A DNA stretch of 7,161 nucleotides. Origin: Gammaproteobacteria bacterium. GTDB taxonomy: Bacteria > Pseudomonadota > Gammaproteobacteria > Arenicellales > Poriferihabitantaceae. Under the pieces are notes generated by a model. The model had not been told where the DNA came from, searched no databases, and saw only the letters and a list, made by a program, of their open reading frames with translations. The DNA is taken from positions 1 to 7,161 of the forward strand of contig VXPI01000216.1 in the NCBI GenBank assembly GCA_009839585.1, written 5' to 3'. Below are positions 1 to 6,107 of the stretch, in pieces; the stretch's first letter is position 1; each line of letters opens with the position of its first letter. Position numbers and translations under genes: made by a program.

Positions 1-882
1 GTGATAGCGCATGCCAAGAAGTTCCGAGCCGGTCACGGTTTTTACGATCTTATGGGGCTGATCGGCAAAATAAGCCTGGACCCGGGCACTGGCGAGGATC
101 AGTGTCTCATCATTGGCCTCTACATAAGAATATTCAATATCCTTTCCCACAGCGAGGAGCAGGTTTGAGGGGAGTGTCCAGGGTGTGGTGGTCCATACCA
201 GAAAAGACAGATCGGGGGTGTCTGCCACGCGAAAGCGAACGGTAATGGACGGGTCTTCAACATCCTGGTAGCCCAGCGATACTTCATGGGAAGATAAAGT
301 AGCCCCAATCCTTGGGTCGTAAGGCACCACCTTGTAGCCTTTGTAGATGAGATTCTTGTCCCATATTCTGCGCAGTAGATTCCAGACGGATTCAATATAG
401 TGGTTATCGAGAGTGTAGTAGGCTTCATCAAGATTCACCCAGTAGCCCATGCGGCGGGTCATTTTTTCCCAGTCGCTGATATAGGTCATCACCGAATTTC
501 GGCAAAGGCGGGTGAATTCCAGTATCCCGACTTTTTCCTCGATTTCGTTTTTGTCGAAGATGCCGAGTTGTTTTTCGATTTCATGTTCAACAGGTAGACC
601 ATGGGTATCCCAGCCACCCTTGCGCGGGGCATAGTATCCGCGCATGGCTTTATAGCGTGGGTAGATATCCTTGAAGGTACGGGCGAGGACGTGGTGAATG
701 CCGGGTTGACCATTAGCGGTCGGCGGGCCTTCGTTAAAGCTGAACCGGGGACGTCCCCTGCTCAGTTCAAGGCTTTTCTCGAAGATCCGGTTTTCTTCCC
801 AATAGGACAGAATTTCCTGTTCGAGCTCAGGCCCGTTGTATCTCCCCTGCACTTTTTCGAGGGAACCATTATGGGTAGTCAT
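1..882 (-). CDS. ileS: Isoleucyl-tRNA synthetase, N-terminal part (type 2-like), truncated by window edge
   Basis: This class I aminoacyl-tRNA synthetase charges tRNA-Ile with isoleucine in the cytoplasm. The frame is open from an ATG at 882 to base 1, giving 294 codons; family members are about 900-1100 residues, so roughly the first quarter to third is present. Visible landmarks are the ATP-binding HIGH-type signature as GIHH (residues 61-64, within PPTANGQPGIHHVLAR), WDTHGLPVE (91-99), and the start of the CP1 editing domain with its threonine-rich WTTTPWTLPSN (230-240). The PGIHHVLAR form and the spacing resemble the eukaryote-like type 2 enzymes found in some bacteria, known for low mupirocin sensitivity, rather than the E. 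coli enzyme; that subtype call is from memory of the families. An in-frame TAA upstream (at about 919-921) excludes a longer start. There is no clear Shine-Dalgarno site. No ribF lies upstream, unlike many gammaproteobacterial ileS loci. Confidence 0.96.
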   Translation of the reverse strand, partial: MTTHNGSLEKVQGRYNGPELEQEILSYWEENRIFEKSLELSRGRPRFSFNEGPPTANGQPGIHHVLARTFKDIYPRYKAMRGYYAPRKGGWDTHGLPVEHEIEKQLGIFDKNEIEEKVGILEFTRLCRNSVMTYISDWEKMTRRMGYWVNLDEAYYTLDNHYIESVWNLLRRIWDKNLIYKGYKVVPYDPRIGATLSSHEVSLGYQDVEDPSITVRFRVADTPDLSFLVWTTTPWTLPSNLLLAVGKDIEYSYVEANDETLILASARVQAYFADQPHKIVKTVTGSELLGMRYH

Positions 883-1342
883 TGATGTACGCTGTTGTGT
901 ATTGTCTGGTCGATTCGGTTAAGTGGCCGATACAGGAATTGCAGGCACATGTGCAATGCCGGCACTGTTCTCTGAAAATGAGATTCTACAACAAGCAGGA
1001 GTGTCGGTTAGGAGGTATCTTCGACACCATCAGGGCAAGGTTTTTGTTCATATGGATAACGTTGATTCCGGGATGATCATCGGCCTAGCTACAGCGGTTC
1101 CCCGAGCACCACTTCCACGACGAAAAACCGACACAGGGAAAAAATGCCATCATTCACTGCTGTTTTCGGCTTTCTGGCACAAACCTGACGATGATTGAGA
1201 GCATGGAGGACGAAATGAACAATCAATATTTTGGTATGGCAAGCTTCATTCAGGCAATCTCGAAGTCAACGGTGTCCATATCCGCCCACTTTCCCTGCAT
1301 CTCTTTCCCTGTGCATTTGCGACAAGGGTTTTCCAACATGGT
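883..1342. other. Gene-free stretch between ileS and the frameshifted toxin
   Basis: About 460 bases without a gene I can support. Several open frames cross it, but none shows a recognisable family, a good ribosome site or protein-like composition. It holds one copy of a 34-bp imperfect repeat (1246-1279), a perfect 10-bp palindrome GCACATGTGC at 945-954, and GTGTCG/CGACAC arms at 1001-1006 and 1022-1027. The ileS promoter should lie here, but I could not pick a convincing -35/-10 pair. The stretch may be decayed mobile-element DNA; that is inference from the repeat. Confidence 0.6.
1246..1279 (+). repeat. Imperfect 34-bp direct repeat, copy 1
   Basis: This segment starts TCATTCAGG and ends GTGTCCAT. 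It matches 2271-2304 in the same orientation at 28 of 34 positions by hand alignment. The two copies bracket the toxin-antitoxin genes and the helix-turn-helix remnant. On the minus strand both read as ATG GAC AC. GTT followed by a short frame ending in TGA ATGA. The origin is unknown; a mobile-element end is one possibility. Confidence 0.6.
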
Positions 1343-1679
1343 TCAGGAACCTGGCGAGCCAAGACTGCGCAATCTGGCATCGATATTCATCTTTTCATGG
1401 AATATCTCGACCAGCTCCAGCATATCGCCGGTTTCTCTCATATATCAGGTAATGTCGGCCTTCTCGGTAGTAACTGAGTCCTGCCGCATCCCGTCTACCC
1501 TGAAGGAGAAGGTCGCAGGGTTTAGGACATGGCGGTTCTCCGTCCGCAATCAACCTCAGGCGGTTCGCCAGACGATCCGTATATTTTTGCGCTTGAGAAT
1601 CACCAAATGTCCAGATGTTCCACTCGAGAATATCCTGAAGACTGGCAAGGGCGGCAGGAGCATAAATAATGCGCTTCAT
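1343..1679 (-). pseudogene. parE: ParE/RelE-family toxin, frameshifted near the C-terminus
   Basis: This is the toxin half of a type II toxin-antitoxin pair; ParE-family toxins typically act on DNA gyrase, while RelE relatives cleave mRNA. As read, the frame from ATG 1679 stops at 1395 after 94 residues. The first 80 residues look like ParE: an N-terminal strand (MKRIIYAPAA), the helical hairpin with ILEW..WTFGDSQAQKYTDRL (18-37), then YYREGRHYLIY (70-80). The tail ERNRRYAGAGRDIP does not fit the family. Dropping one base in the GAGAGAAA run (minus strand, about 1434-1439) restores ETGDMLELVEIFHEKMNI and then DARL, the expected C-terminal strand and helix, and runs to a TGA at 1343-1345 (111 residues). 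So either the toxin is inactivated by a +1 insertion, or this is a sequencing error or a programmed shift. It overlaps the antitoxin stop by 4 bases (ATGA), as is usual for such pairs. Confidence 0.85.
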
Positions 1680-1942
1680 CCTCGCCTGGTCCGGGCTGCA
1701 TCAAGCACGTCTCCCAGCACCTGTTCCAGTGTACCTGTGATCCCGTGACCACTGTCCAGCTGATCAAGTGCCTCGGCGACTCTCGTTGCAATCACATCCA
1801 GATCATGGTGGGCCTGCAAGGCACGAAGACCGGCACGCATGACTTCGCTCGCACTGGCGTAACGGCCGGAGACTACCTGCTCATCAACAAAGCCGCTGAG
1901 TTCTGGAGTAAGGGCGACATTTCTGGCATGACTGGATGGCAT
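1676..1942 (-). CDS. parD: ParD/CopG-type antitoxin (ribbon-helix-helix)
   Basis: Antitoxin partner of the downstream toxin. It is expected to bind the toxin directly and to repress its own promoter as a ribbon-helix-helix dimer. The protein is 88 residues from ATG 1942: MPSSHARNVALTPELSG forms the N-terminal strand and first helix, then VVSGRYASASEVMRAGL (24-39) matches the characteristic ParD helix-turn-helix stretch (family form: SGRYxSASEVVRAGLR). The C-terminal region (about 45-88), which would wrap the toxin, is acidic in its first half. The frame is open further upstream (to 2077), but that would swallow the candidate promoter and palindrome, and the family starts here. A GGAG sits 10 bases before the ATG, a slightly long spacing. 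The stop overlaps the toxin start by 4 bases. The frame is intact, so the antitoxin may outlive a broken toxin. Confidence 0.9.
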   Translation of the reverse strand: MPSSHARNVALTPELSGFVDEQVVSGRYASASEVMRAGLRALQAHHDLDVIATRVAEALDQLDSGHGITGTLEQVLGDVLDAARTRRG

Positions 1943-1962
1943 TCTCGAAGATCTCCATAAAC

Positions 1963-1985
1963 AGGGTGTCCAATTTTGACACCCT
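1963..1985. promoter_or_regulatory. Palindrome upstream of the antitoxin, candidate ParD operator
   Basis: Perfect 8-bp arms AGGGTGTC and GACACCCT are separated by 7 bases. The site sits 21-43 bases before the antitoxin ATG and covers the candidate -10 box, which is where a self-repressing ParD/ParE complex would bind. The alternative is a mobile-element end or hairpin, since GTGTCCA also occurs in both copies of the 34-bp repeat. The palindrome is directly visible; its role is inferred. Confidence 0.55.
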
Positions 1986-2001
1986 TGGTTCAAATATTCA
2001 A
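1973..2001 (-). promoter_or_regulatory. Candidate promoter of the toxin-antitoxin pair
   Basis: On the minus strand there is a TTGAAT (-35, 1996-2001), a 17-base spacer and CAAAAT (-10, 1973-1978). Each box matches the sigma-70 consensus at 4 of 6 positions. Its value comes mainly from position: it is just upstream of the antitoxin and overlaps the palindrome. Confidence 0.35.
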
Positions 2002-2079
2002 CGGGAAATCGGTCGTTACATGTGGAATCTGCACACAACAGCCCCATATCCTGCCCAGAAAATACTCTCATGAGCAACC

Positions 2080-2235
2080 TTATCGATGTTGGTTCGGCGT
2101 AGCAACTTTGACAAAACCGGCCAGATGCAGGATTCGTTGTACCGTGGTTTTGCTAGCCCGGATTCCCTCCCGGGCAAGCCTGCGGAAAATGCTGGGAGCG
2201 GAGAGGTTGAGCTCCCGGCACAGTCCGACAATGTG
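2080..2235 (-). pseudogene. Helix-turn-helix remnant, possibly of a transposase
   Basis: A 51-codon open stretch on the minus strand begins HIVGLCRELNLSAPSIFRRL and continues through TTVQRILHLAGFVKV to a TAA at 2080. The pattern of a short helix, LSAPSIFRRLAREGI and KTTVQRILHLAGF resembles the N-terminal helix-turn-helix of several transposase families that recognise their own ends. Directly upstream in the same frame are two TGA stops and no usable start, and nothing of a catalytic domain follows, so this is a fragment. I cannot assign an IS family. Together with the flanking direct repeats it suggests past mobile-element activity between the rhomboid gene and the toxin-antitoxin pair. A chance protein-like frame remains possible. 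Confidence 0.4.
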
Positions 2236-2270
2236 TCAATTCCGGAGCTGGTTTTCCAGACTGGCAGCAC

Positions 2271-2304
2271 TCATTCAGGTATTCCCGAAATTAACAGTGT
2301 CCAT
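2271..2304 (+). repeat. Imperfect 34-bp direct repeat, copy 2
   Basis: Partner of 1246-1279 (28 of 34 positions identical, same strand). It lies between the helix-turn-helix remnant and the end of the rhomboid gene. Five of the six differences are transitions and one is a transversion (A/T), which fits two ageing copies of one sequence. No gene occupies 2305-2368. A GTAATCTGTCCC at 2359-2370, just at the rhomboid stop, recalls half of the GGGACAGATT palindromes often seen near REP-type transposases; no second half is present. Confidence 0.55.
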
Positions 2305-2368
2305 GGTGTATTTGTCGGTCCAGTTTTTCGGAGAGTATATGCAGTTCAACCAAAAGAGTAATCTGTCC

Positions 2369-2986
2369 CTAATGCCATTTCTCAAATCGCGGTCTTTTGG
2401 GCATGCGGCTAATGTTCATTGCGAATGCAATGACAATCCCGCTGATCAAGCCAGCCGTGTGTGCGGTATTGGCAACCCTGATTCCGAACAGCCAATCGAT
2501 CAGGCCGATCCAGCACACGACAAACCAGCCAAGAAGCAGTATCACGATACTGCGATTCAGCTTTACCGGATAGTTCCGATTGATCAGGCCCTGTATCCAT
2601 AGGAAGCCGAAATAACCATAGATAACCCCTGACATACCACCAAAAACGGGACCGGTTTCGTGGTACTGGCAGAGATTCGAAATTACCCCGATAAGCAGGG
2701 TAATTCCGAGCATGCCGGTTATTCCATGCTGCCATTCAATAATTCGGCCAAACCCCCAGATCCAGAGCATGTTGAAGACTATGTGAAACAGTCCGAAATG
2801 CAGGAACATCGGGGTAATCAGGCGCCATATTTCGCCTTCGCGAATTTCAATATACCCGGGCCCGAGGTACTGCGTGATCAATAGCGTTCGCATGATGTTT
2901 TCCTGCAGGCCAAGCAATGACAGTAAGTACACAAGAATGCAGATCGCAATCAGACTGACCGTAACGGGCTTTGTTCGTGGAATCAT
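2369..2986 (-). CDS. Rhomboid-family intramembrane serine protease (GlpG-like)
   Basis: Cleaves transmembrane substrates inside the inner membrane. The 205-residue protein consists almost only of the six-helix catalytic core: hydrophobic segments at about 8-26, 62-82, 89-105, 115-133, 146-163 and 174-192. The catalytic serine is Ser119 in GGMSG (116-120), followed by the usual VIYGYFGFLW helix. The catalytic histidine is His176 in NTAHTAG (173-179). The HIVFN motif (68-72) supplies the conserved His and Asn of helix 2, and WRLITPMFLH (54-63) is the usual entry to it. E. coli GlpG (276 residues) has an N-terminal cytoplasmic domain that is absent here. All active-site residues are intact. The ATG overlaps the stop of the preceding gene by 4 bases, with GGATGG just upstream, so translation is probably coupled. 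It is the last gene of the gltA-ycgL run. Confidence 0.93.
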   Translation of the reverse strand: MIPRTKPVTVSLIAICILVYLLSLLGLQENIMRTLLITQYLGPGYIEIREGEIWRLITPMFLHFGLFHIVFNMLWIWGFGRIIEWQHGITGMLGITLLIGVISNLCQYHETGPVFGGMSGVIYGYFGFLWIQGLINRNYPVKLNRSIVILLLGWFVVCWIGLIDWLFGIRVANTAHTAGLISGIVIAFAMNISRMPKRPRFEKWH

Positions 2987-3342
2987 TGACCATCCATTTC
3001 GATCCGGTCGCTTTCTCCGAGGGTAATCATGCGGCTATCAAGGGTTGTGAACTGTCGCCCCTTGATGGATTTTTGCCGGGACTGGTAATCGGTACTTGTC
3101 CCATCTGCACTGATGACCCGGATATTCACGATCCGGTTATCGGCCTGATACTGAAAAAAGAAGATTGCGGAGGAGATGGCCATGAGTAGCACAATAACGA
3201 TAATGGCCACTACCTTGACCGACAGGGAGCCGCCTGTTTCTTCGGAGTCTGTCGATACTGGTTCGGAACGACTGGCCTTTGTCCGAAAAACCAGAATAAC
3301 AACGAGAATTACCCCGATCGTAAAGAGAATTTTGGTCAGCAT
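2983..3342 (-). CDS. Hypothetical two-helix inner-membrane protein
   Basis: I do not recognise a named family. The 119-residue protein has two hydrophobic segments, at about 5-19 and 43-63, joined by a short polar, acidic linker (SEPVSTDSEETGG). Residues 70-119 form a soluble tail that looks beta-rich: IVNIRVISADGTSTDYQ, then KGRQFTTLDSRMITLGESDRIEM. The alternating pattern suggests a small domain sitting against the membrane. The gene starts inside the end of ycgL (7-base overlap, at CCATATGCTGA) and its own stop overlaps the rhomboid start (ATGA). It is thus locked between them, and a role beside the rhomboid, as adaptor or substrate, is a reasonable guess but unproven. Confidence 0.8.
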   Translation of the reverse strand: MLTKILFTIGVILVVILVFRTKASRSEPVSTDSEETGGSLSVKVVAIIVIVLLMAISSAIFFFQYQADNRIVNIRVISADGTSTDYQSRQKSIKGRQFTTLDSRMITLGESDRIEMDGQ

Positions 3343-3590
3343 ATGGATTCCGGTTTAGGGTCACCAGGAGGCAGTTGCAGGTAATAGCCGTTGTCTTCAA
3401 GACACTGGATCACCGTTCTGATATCTGCGTTGGGCAGGCTTTCCCGTTTCGTGATATCGAACTGAAGCACAGAAGTCAGTCTGCCGAGCAGGGTTATCAG
3501 GCCATCGGGTACATGTGCGAAATCATCGCGCCTGGTCAAGTAGAGGTAGGTATTGGCCTTGCGACTGCTTTTGTAAACCCAGACCAGCAT
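3336..3590 (-). CDS. ycgL: YcgL-family protein
   Basis: Small conserved protein of the YcgL domain family (found in gammaproteobacteria), function not established. The 84 residues follow the E. coli protein closely: start MLVWVYKSSRKANTYLYL, then RRDDFAHVP (20-28), then NADIRTVIQCLEDNGYYLQL followed by PPGDP; the YYLQLPP motif is diagnostic. A TGA 24 bases upstream in frame excludes a longer start. The ribosome site is weak. It lies 52 bases after the citrate synthase stop with no evident terminator between, and overlaps the next gene by 7 bases, so it is probably co-transcribed with both. Confidence 0.93.
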   Translation of the reverse strand: MLVWVYKSSRKANTYLYLTRRDDFAHVPDGLITLLGRLTSVLQFDITKRESLPNADIRTVIQCLEDNGYYLQLPPGDPKPESIC

Positions 3591-3642
3591 GGAGTTTGCG
3601 ATGTCGAGCCGTTTTCAAACTGTATCGGTGCTCCTTGCAGGA

Positions 3643-5055
3643 CTACCCTTTTCCTGCGGGTACTGGCTTTTGCTTGACATCTCTGGATTTCGCGTTTTTC
3701 TTGTTGCCGCGCCACAGCCAGGACCAGGAGACCTTGTTCGTGGTGTGCCCTCGACTGCCAACCGGCGTATATTTGCGTTTGACATGGCCAGTATAGAACT
3801 GTCGGGGACGGCCAATTTTCTGTTCGTCATCTCCCAGCATTTCCCTCCAATGTGCAATCCAGCCCACGGAACGCCCGATCGCAAACATCACGGTAAACAT
3901 TGATGTCGGAAATCCCAGCGCCTTCATAACGATTCCGGAATAGAAGTCCACATTTGGAAACAGCTTCTTTTCCAGAAAATAATCATCGCTCAAGGCAATC
4001 TCCTCGAGTCGCATTGCGAGTTCCAGTCGAGGATCGTCAATGCCCAGGGTCGAGAGAACCTCATGGCAGGATTTTTGCATAACCTTGGCACGGGGATCGT
4101 AGTTCTTGTAGACGCGATGACCAAAGCCCATGAGTCGGAACGGGTCTTCCTTGTCCTGGGCTTTGGCGATGTATTTCTTGATATTGGCAACCGAGCCAAT
4201 TTCGTCCAGCATATTGAGTACCGCTTCGTTAGCACCGCCGTGTGCCGGCCCCCACAGTGATGCAATACCTGAAGCAATACAGGCATAAGGGTTGGCGCCG
4301 GAAGAGCCGGCCAGACGGACTGTTGATGTGGATGCGTTCTGTTCGTGGTCGGCATGCAGGATTAGCAATCGATCAACTGCTTTGGCAAGAATCGGGTTGA
4401 CCTTGTATTCCTCCGAGGTGTGGGAGAACATCATTTGCAGCAGATTCTCCGAATAGGTGTGGCTGTTCATCGGCGTTGGGAATGGGCGTCCGAGCGAGTA
4501 CTTGAATGCACAGGCGCCAATATTGGGCATTTTGGCAATGATTCGGTGAGCCGCGAGCTGGCGTTGTTCCGGATCGTTGATGTCGGTGCTGTCATGATAG
4601 AACGCAGATAGTGCGCCAACTACACCGACCATGATGGCCATAGGGTGAGCGCTGCGCATAAAGCCCTGATAGAAGCGGGCTAGCTGTTCATGCAGCCAGG
4701 TATGGTGTCGGATTTCCTTGTCGAAACTGGCTTTTTGTTCCGGAGAGGGCAAATCTCCATATAGAAGCAGGTAGCAGACTTCCATATAATCGCTGTGCTC
4801 GGCCAGATCTTCAATTGGGTAGCCACGATGAAGCAGGATGCCTTTCTCACCGTCAATGTAGGTGATGTCTGATTTGCATGCGGCGGTTGAGGTGAATCCC
4901 GGATCATAGGTGAGTATGCCTGTAGTCGAATACAAGGACCGGATATCGACGAGACGATTCTCCATTGAGCCAGTATGGCCATTCAATTTCCAGGTTTTTC
5001 CGGTCTGGTTGTCTGTCAGAGTGAATCCGCTATCTTTGGCATTTGGTTTACTCAC
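3643..5055 (-). CDS. gltA: Citrate synthase with C-terminal extension
   Basis: Condenses oxaloacetate and acetyl-CoA to citrate, the entry step of the TCA cycle. The 470-residue protein matches the hexameric, E. coli-like type along its length: [21 protein letters not shown] (9-29), [21 protein letters not shown] (60-80), [20 protein letters not shown] (251-270). Catalytic residues are His272 in [10 protein letters not shown], His313 in [13 protein letters not shown] and Asp370 in NVDFYSG, equivalent to E. coli His264, His305 and Asp362. This constant offset of 8 puts the expected end at Arg435. Here 35 more residues follow (436-470), basic and Trp-rich ([16 protein letters not shown] and a KQKP tail), ending in TAG at 3643. 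The start is GTG at 5055; GGAG lies 8 bases upstream, and the nearest upstream ATG meets TAA after two codons. The gene is divergent from the TIGR04255-like operon. Confidence 0.97.
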   Translation of the reverse strand: MSKPNAKDSGFTLTDNQTGKTWKLNGHTGSMENRLVDIRSLYSTTGILTYDPGFTSTAACKSDITYIDGEKGILLHRGYPIEDLAEHSDYMEVCYLLLYGDLPSPEQKASFDKEIRHHTWLHEQLARFYQGFMRSAHPMAIMVGVVGALSAFYHDSTDINDPEQRQLAAHRIIAKMPNIGACAFKYSLGRPFPTPMNSHTYSENLLQMMFSHTSEEYKVNPILAKAVDRLLILHADHEQNASTSTVRLAGSSGANPYACIASGIASLWGPAHGGANEAVLNMLDEIGSVANIKKYIAKAQDKEDPFRLMGFGHRVYKNYDPRAKVMQKSCHEVLSTLGIDDPRLELAMRLEEIALSDDYFLEKKLFPNVDFYSGIVMKALGFPTSMFTVMFAIGRSVGWIAHWREMLGDDEQKIGRPRQFYTGHVKRKYTPVGSRGHTTNKVSWSWLWRGNKKNAKSRDVKQKPVPAGKG

Positions 5056-5063
5056 AGTTTTTA

Positions 5064-5067
5064 CTCC
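5064..5067 (-). promoter_or_regulatory. Ribosome binding site deciding the gltA GTG start
   Basis: GGAG on the minus strand lies 8 bases from the GTG at 5055, which is good spacing. The only nearby ATG (ATG GAG TAA) is followed by a stop, so GTG is the supported start. Confidence 0.75.
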
Positions 5068-5162
5068 ATATCTAAATAAAATGCAGACGCCAACATGCGG
5101 TGTGAAGGTACCTATCTACTGCAGGCCTGCACGAATATAATCACAATCTCGGCAAGCACTAT

Positions 5163-5191
5163 AAGATAATCGAAATTGAGTACTTTCGCAA
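5163..5191 (-). promoter_or_regulatory. Weak candidate promoter for gltA
   Basis: On the minus strand TTGCGA (5186-5191), a 17-base spacer and TATCTT (5163-5168), each 4 of 6 to consensus. It would give a leader of about 100 bases. A second TATATT-like box lies closer to the gene but without a matching -35. The leader also holds a perfect 12-bp palindrome TGCAGGCCTGCA at 5120-5131. Confidence 0.25.
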
Positions 5192-5223
5192 ATATTCATG
5201 GCGATGTTGGGTAACACTGACTC

Positions 5224-5253
5224 TTGCGCCGGGTTTTCGCTTCACATTATAAT
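5224..5253 (+). promoter_or_regulatory. Promoter of the rightward three-gene operon
   Basis: A perfect TATAAT -10 box at 5248-5253 lies 32 bases before the ATG at 5286. A poor -35 (TTGCGC, 5224-5229) lies 18 bases further up. The strong -10 with weak -35 would suit a promoter that is regulated or activator-assisted. For the first gene, AGG at 5274-5276 and GGAG at 5268-5271 are the only ribosome-site candidates. Confidence 0.5.
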
Positions 5254-5259
5254 TCACAT
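5241..5259 (+). promoter_or_regulatory. TTCACAT direct repeat over the -10 box, candidate operator
   Basis: Two perfect TTCACAT copies (5241-5247 and 5253-5259) lie 12 bases apart start to start and flank TATAA of the -10 box. A repressor binding here would block RNA polymerase. The helix-turn-helix protein encoded by the second gene of the operon is the obvious candidate binder. The repeat is seen directly; the function is inferred. Confidence 0.45.
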
Positions 5260-5285
5260 AAATGAATGGAGCTAGGTAAACCAAA

Positions 5286-6107
5286 ATGCAGACTGAACCA
5301 ACTCTACTCCCAAGCGGGAGTCCATTAGTAGAGGTGCCGCTACCTCGGGATCCTCTCGTCCGTGTTGTTGCGCAAGCCCAGTTCCCCCAGATTCTCTCAA
5401 TCCTCAAAGCTGAAAGCGTTGCGGATTTTCAGAAAACCCTTCACTCTGACTATCCGCACTTGGACAGGCATAATGTAAGGAACCTTAAAATCGGAAAAGA
5501 CTCGGGGTCCAATGTTTCGGATACCATAATCTGGCGATTTTCCGATCAGCCGGTATCGATGAAGTGGCGTGTTTCACTGGGTACGGATTTTGTTGCTCTG
5601 GAGACCTGTCGATACATTGATCGCGATGACTTTATGAGCCGCTTGCGAAAAGTACTGGAGAGCGTGGAGGAAATCTTTGGGCCTGTCATGGCCCAACGTT
5701 TGGGGTTGCGTTATATCGATCGCCTGGAAGGAGAGGCCTTGTGCAGAATCGGAGACCTTGTTCAACCAGGTATCCTGGGAATTCTACAAGCAGATGGGGA
5801 TGAACTGGAAATGCTTCGCAAAGCGACGACTCATCTGATGACTGAGGCTCAGTTTGTAGCCGAAGAAGGAGTGATCCAAGGCCGGTGGGGCAATCTTCCT
5901 CCGAATGCCACATACGATCCCGATCTGTTGCAGGCAATAGCAGAACCCAGCTGGGTTCTGGACTTGGACATGTTTACGTCGAAAGCAGTGCCATTCAAGT
6001 CCAAGGATTTGGTTGTCAAAACCAAGGTGTTCGCAAATCATATGTACTCGGTGTTTCGACAAATGATCACTGATGAATTCCTGAAGTTTTATGGGGGAAC
6101 AGTATGA
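5286..6107 (+). CDS. TIGR04255-family-like protein, function unknown
   Basis: The 273-residue protein resembles the sporadically distributed TIGR04255 family, whose function is not established; the match is from memory of its motifs. These are PLVEVPLPRDPL near the N-terminus (13-24), IIWRFSD (81-87), DFVALETCRYIDRDDFMSRL (101-120), a helix ending in FGPVMAQRLGLRYIDR (131-146), WVLDLDMF (223-230) and a final HMYSVFRQMITDEFLKFY (252-269). No signal peptide, membrane helix or known catalytic motif is visible, so it is probably cytosolic; its mixed strand/helix pattern could be a binding fold. It is the first gene of a tight operon: its TGA overlaps the ATG of the helix-turn-helix gene by 4 bases. 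The ATG at 5286 follows the only good promoter and has a weak ribosome site. Confidence 0.82.
   Translation: MQTEPTLLPSGSPLVEVPLPRDPLVRVVAQAQFPQILSILKAESVADFQKTLHSDYPHLDRHNVRNLKIGKDSGSNVSDTIIWRFSDQPVSMKWRVSLGTDFVALETCRYIDRDDFMSRLRKVLESVEEIFGPVMAQRLGLRYIDRLEGEALCRIGDLVQPGILGILQADGDELEMLRKATTHLMTEAQFVAEEGVIQGRWGNLPPNATYDPDLLQAIAEPSWVLDLDMFTSKAVPFKSKDLVVKTKVFANHMYSVFRQMITDEFLKFYGGTV

Noticed and set aside
923..1198. Plus-strand frame of 91 codons in the ileS-parE gap
   Set aside because: GTG start without a ribosome site, no recognisable motif, and arginine/proline-rich content typical of chance translation.
1340..1351. GGTTCAGGAACC near-palindrome at the restored end of parE, as a terminator
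   Set aside because: Loop too short and no T-run on either side.
1191..1748. Long plus-strand open frame of 185 codons
   Set aside because: It lies antisense to the parE and parD frames, whose family matches are clear; composition and lack of family features mark it as a shadow.
2086..2361. Plus-strand frame of 91 codons upstream of the rhomboid end
   Set aside because: Antisense to the helix-turn-helix remnant; no family features of its own.
3638..3660. GCAGGA...TCCTGC hairpin at the gltA stop, as a terminator
   Set aside because: Only a 6-bp stem with a 9-base loop and no following T-run; co-transcription with ycgL seems likelier.
5120..5131. Perfect palindrome TGCAGGCCTGCA in the gltA leader
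   Set aside because: Short and GC-rich, with no second site, loop or run of T; could be chance, so not called as an operator or terminator.
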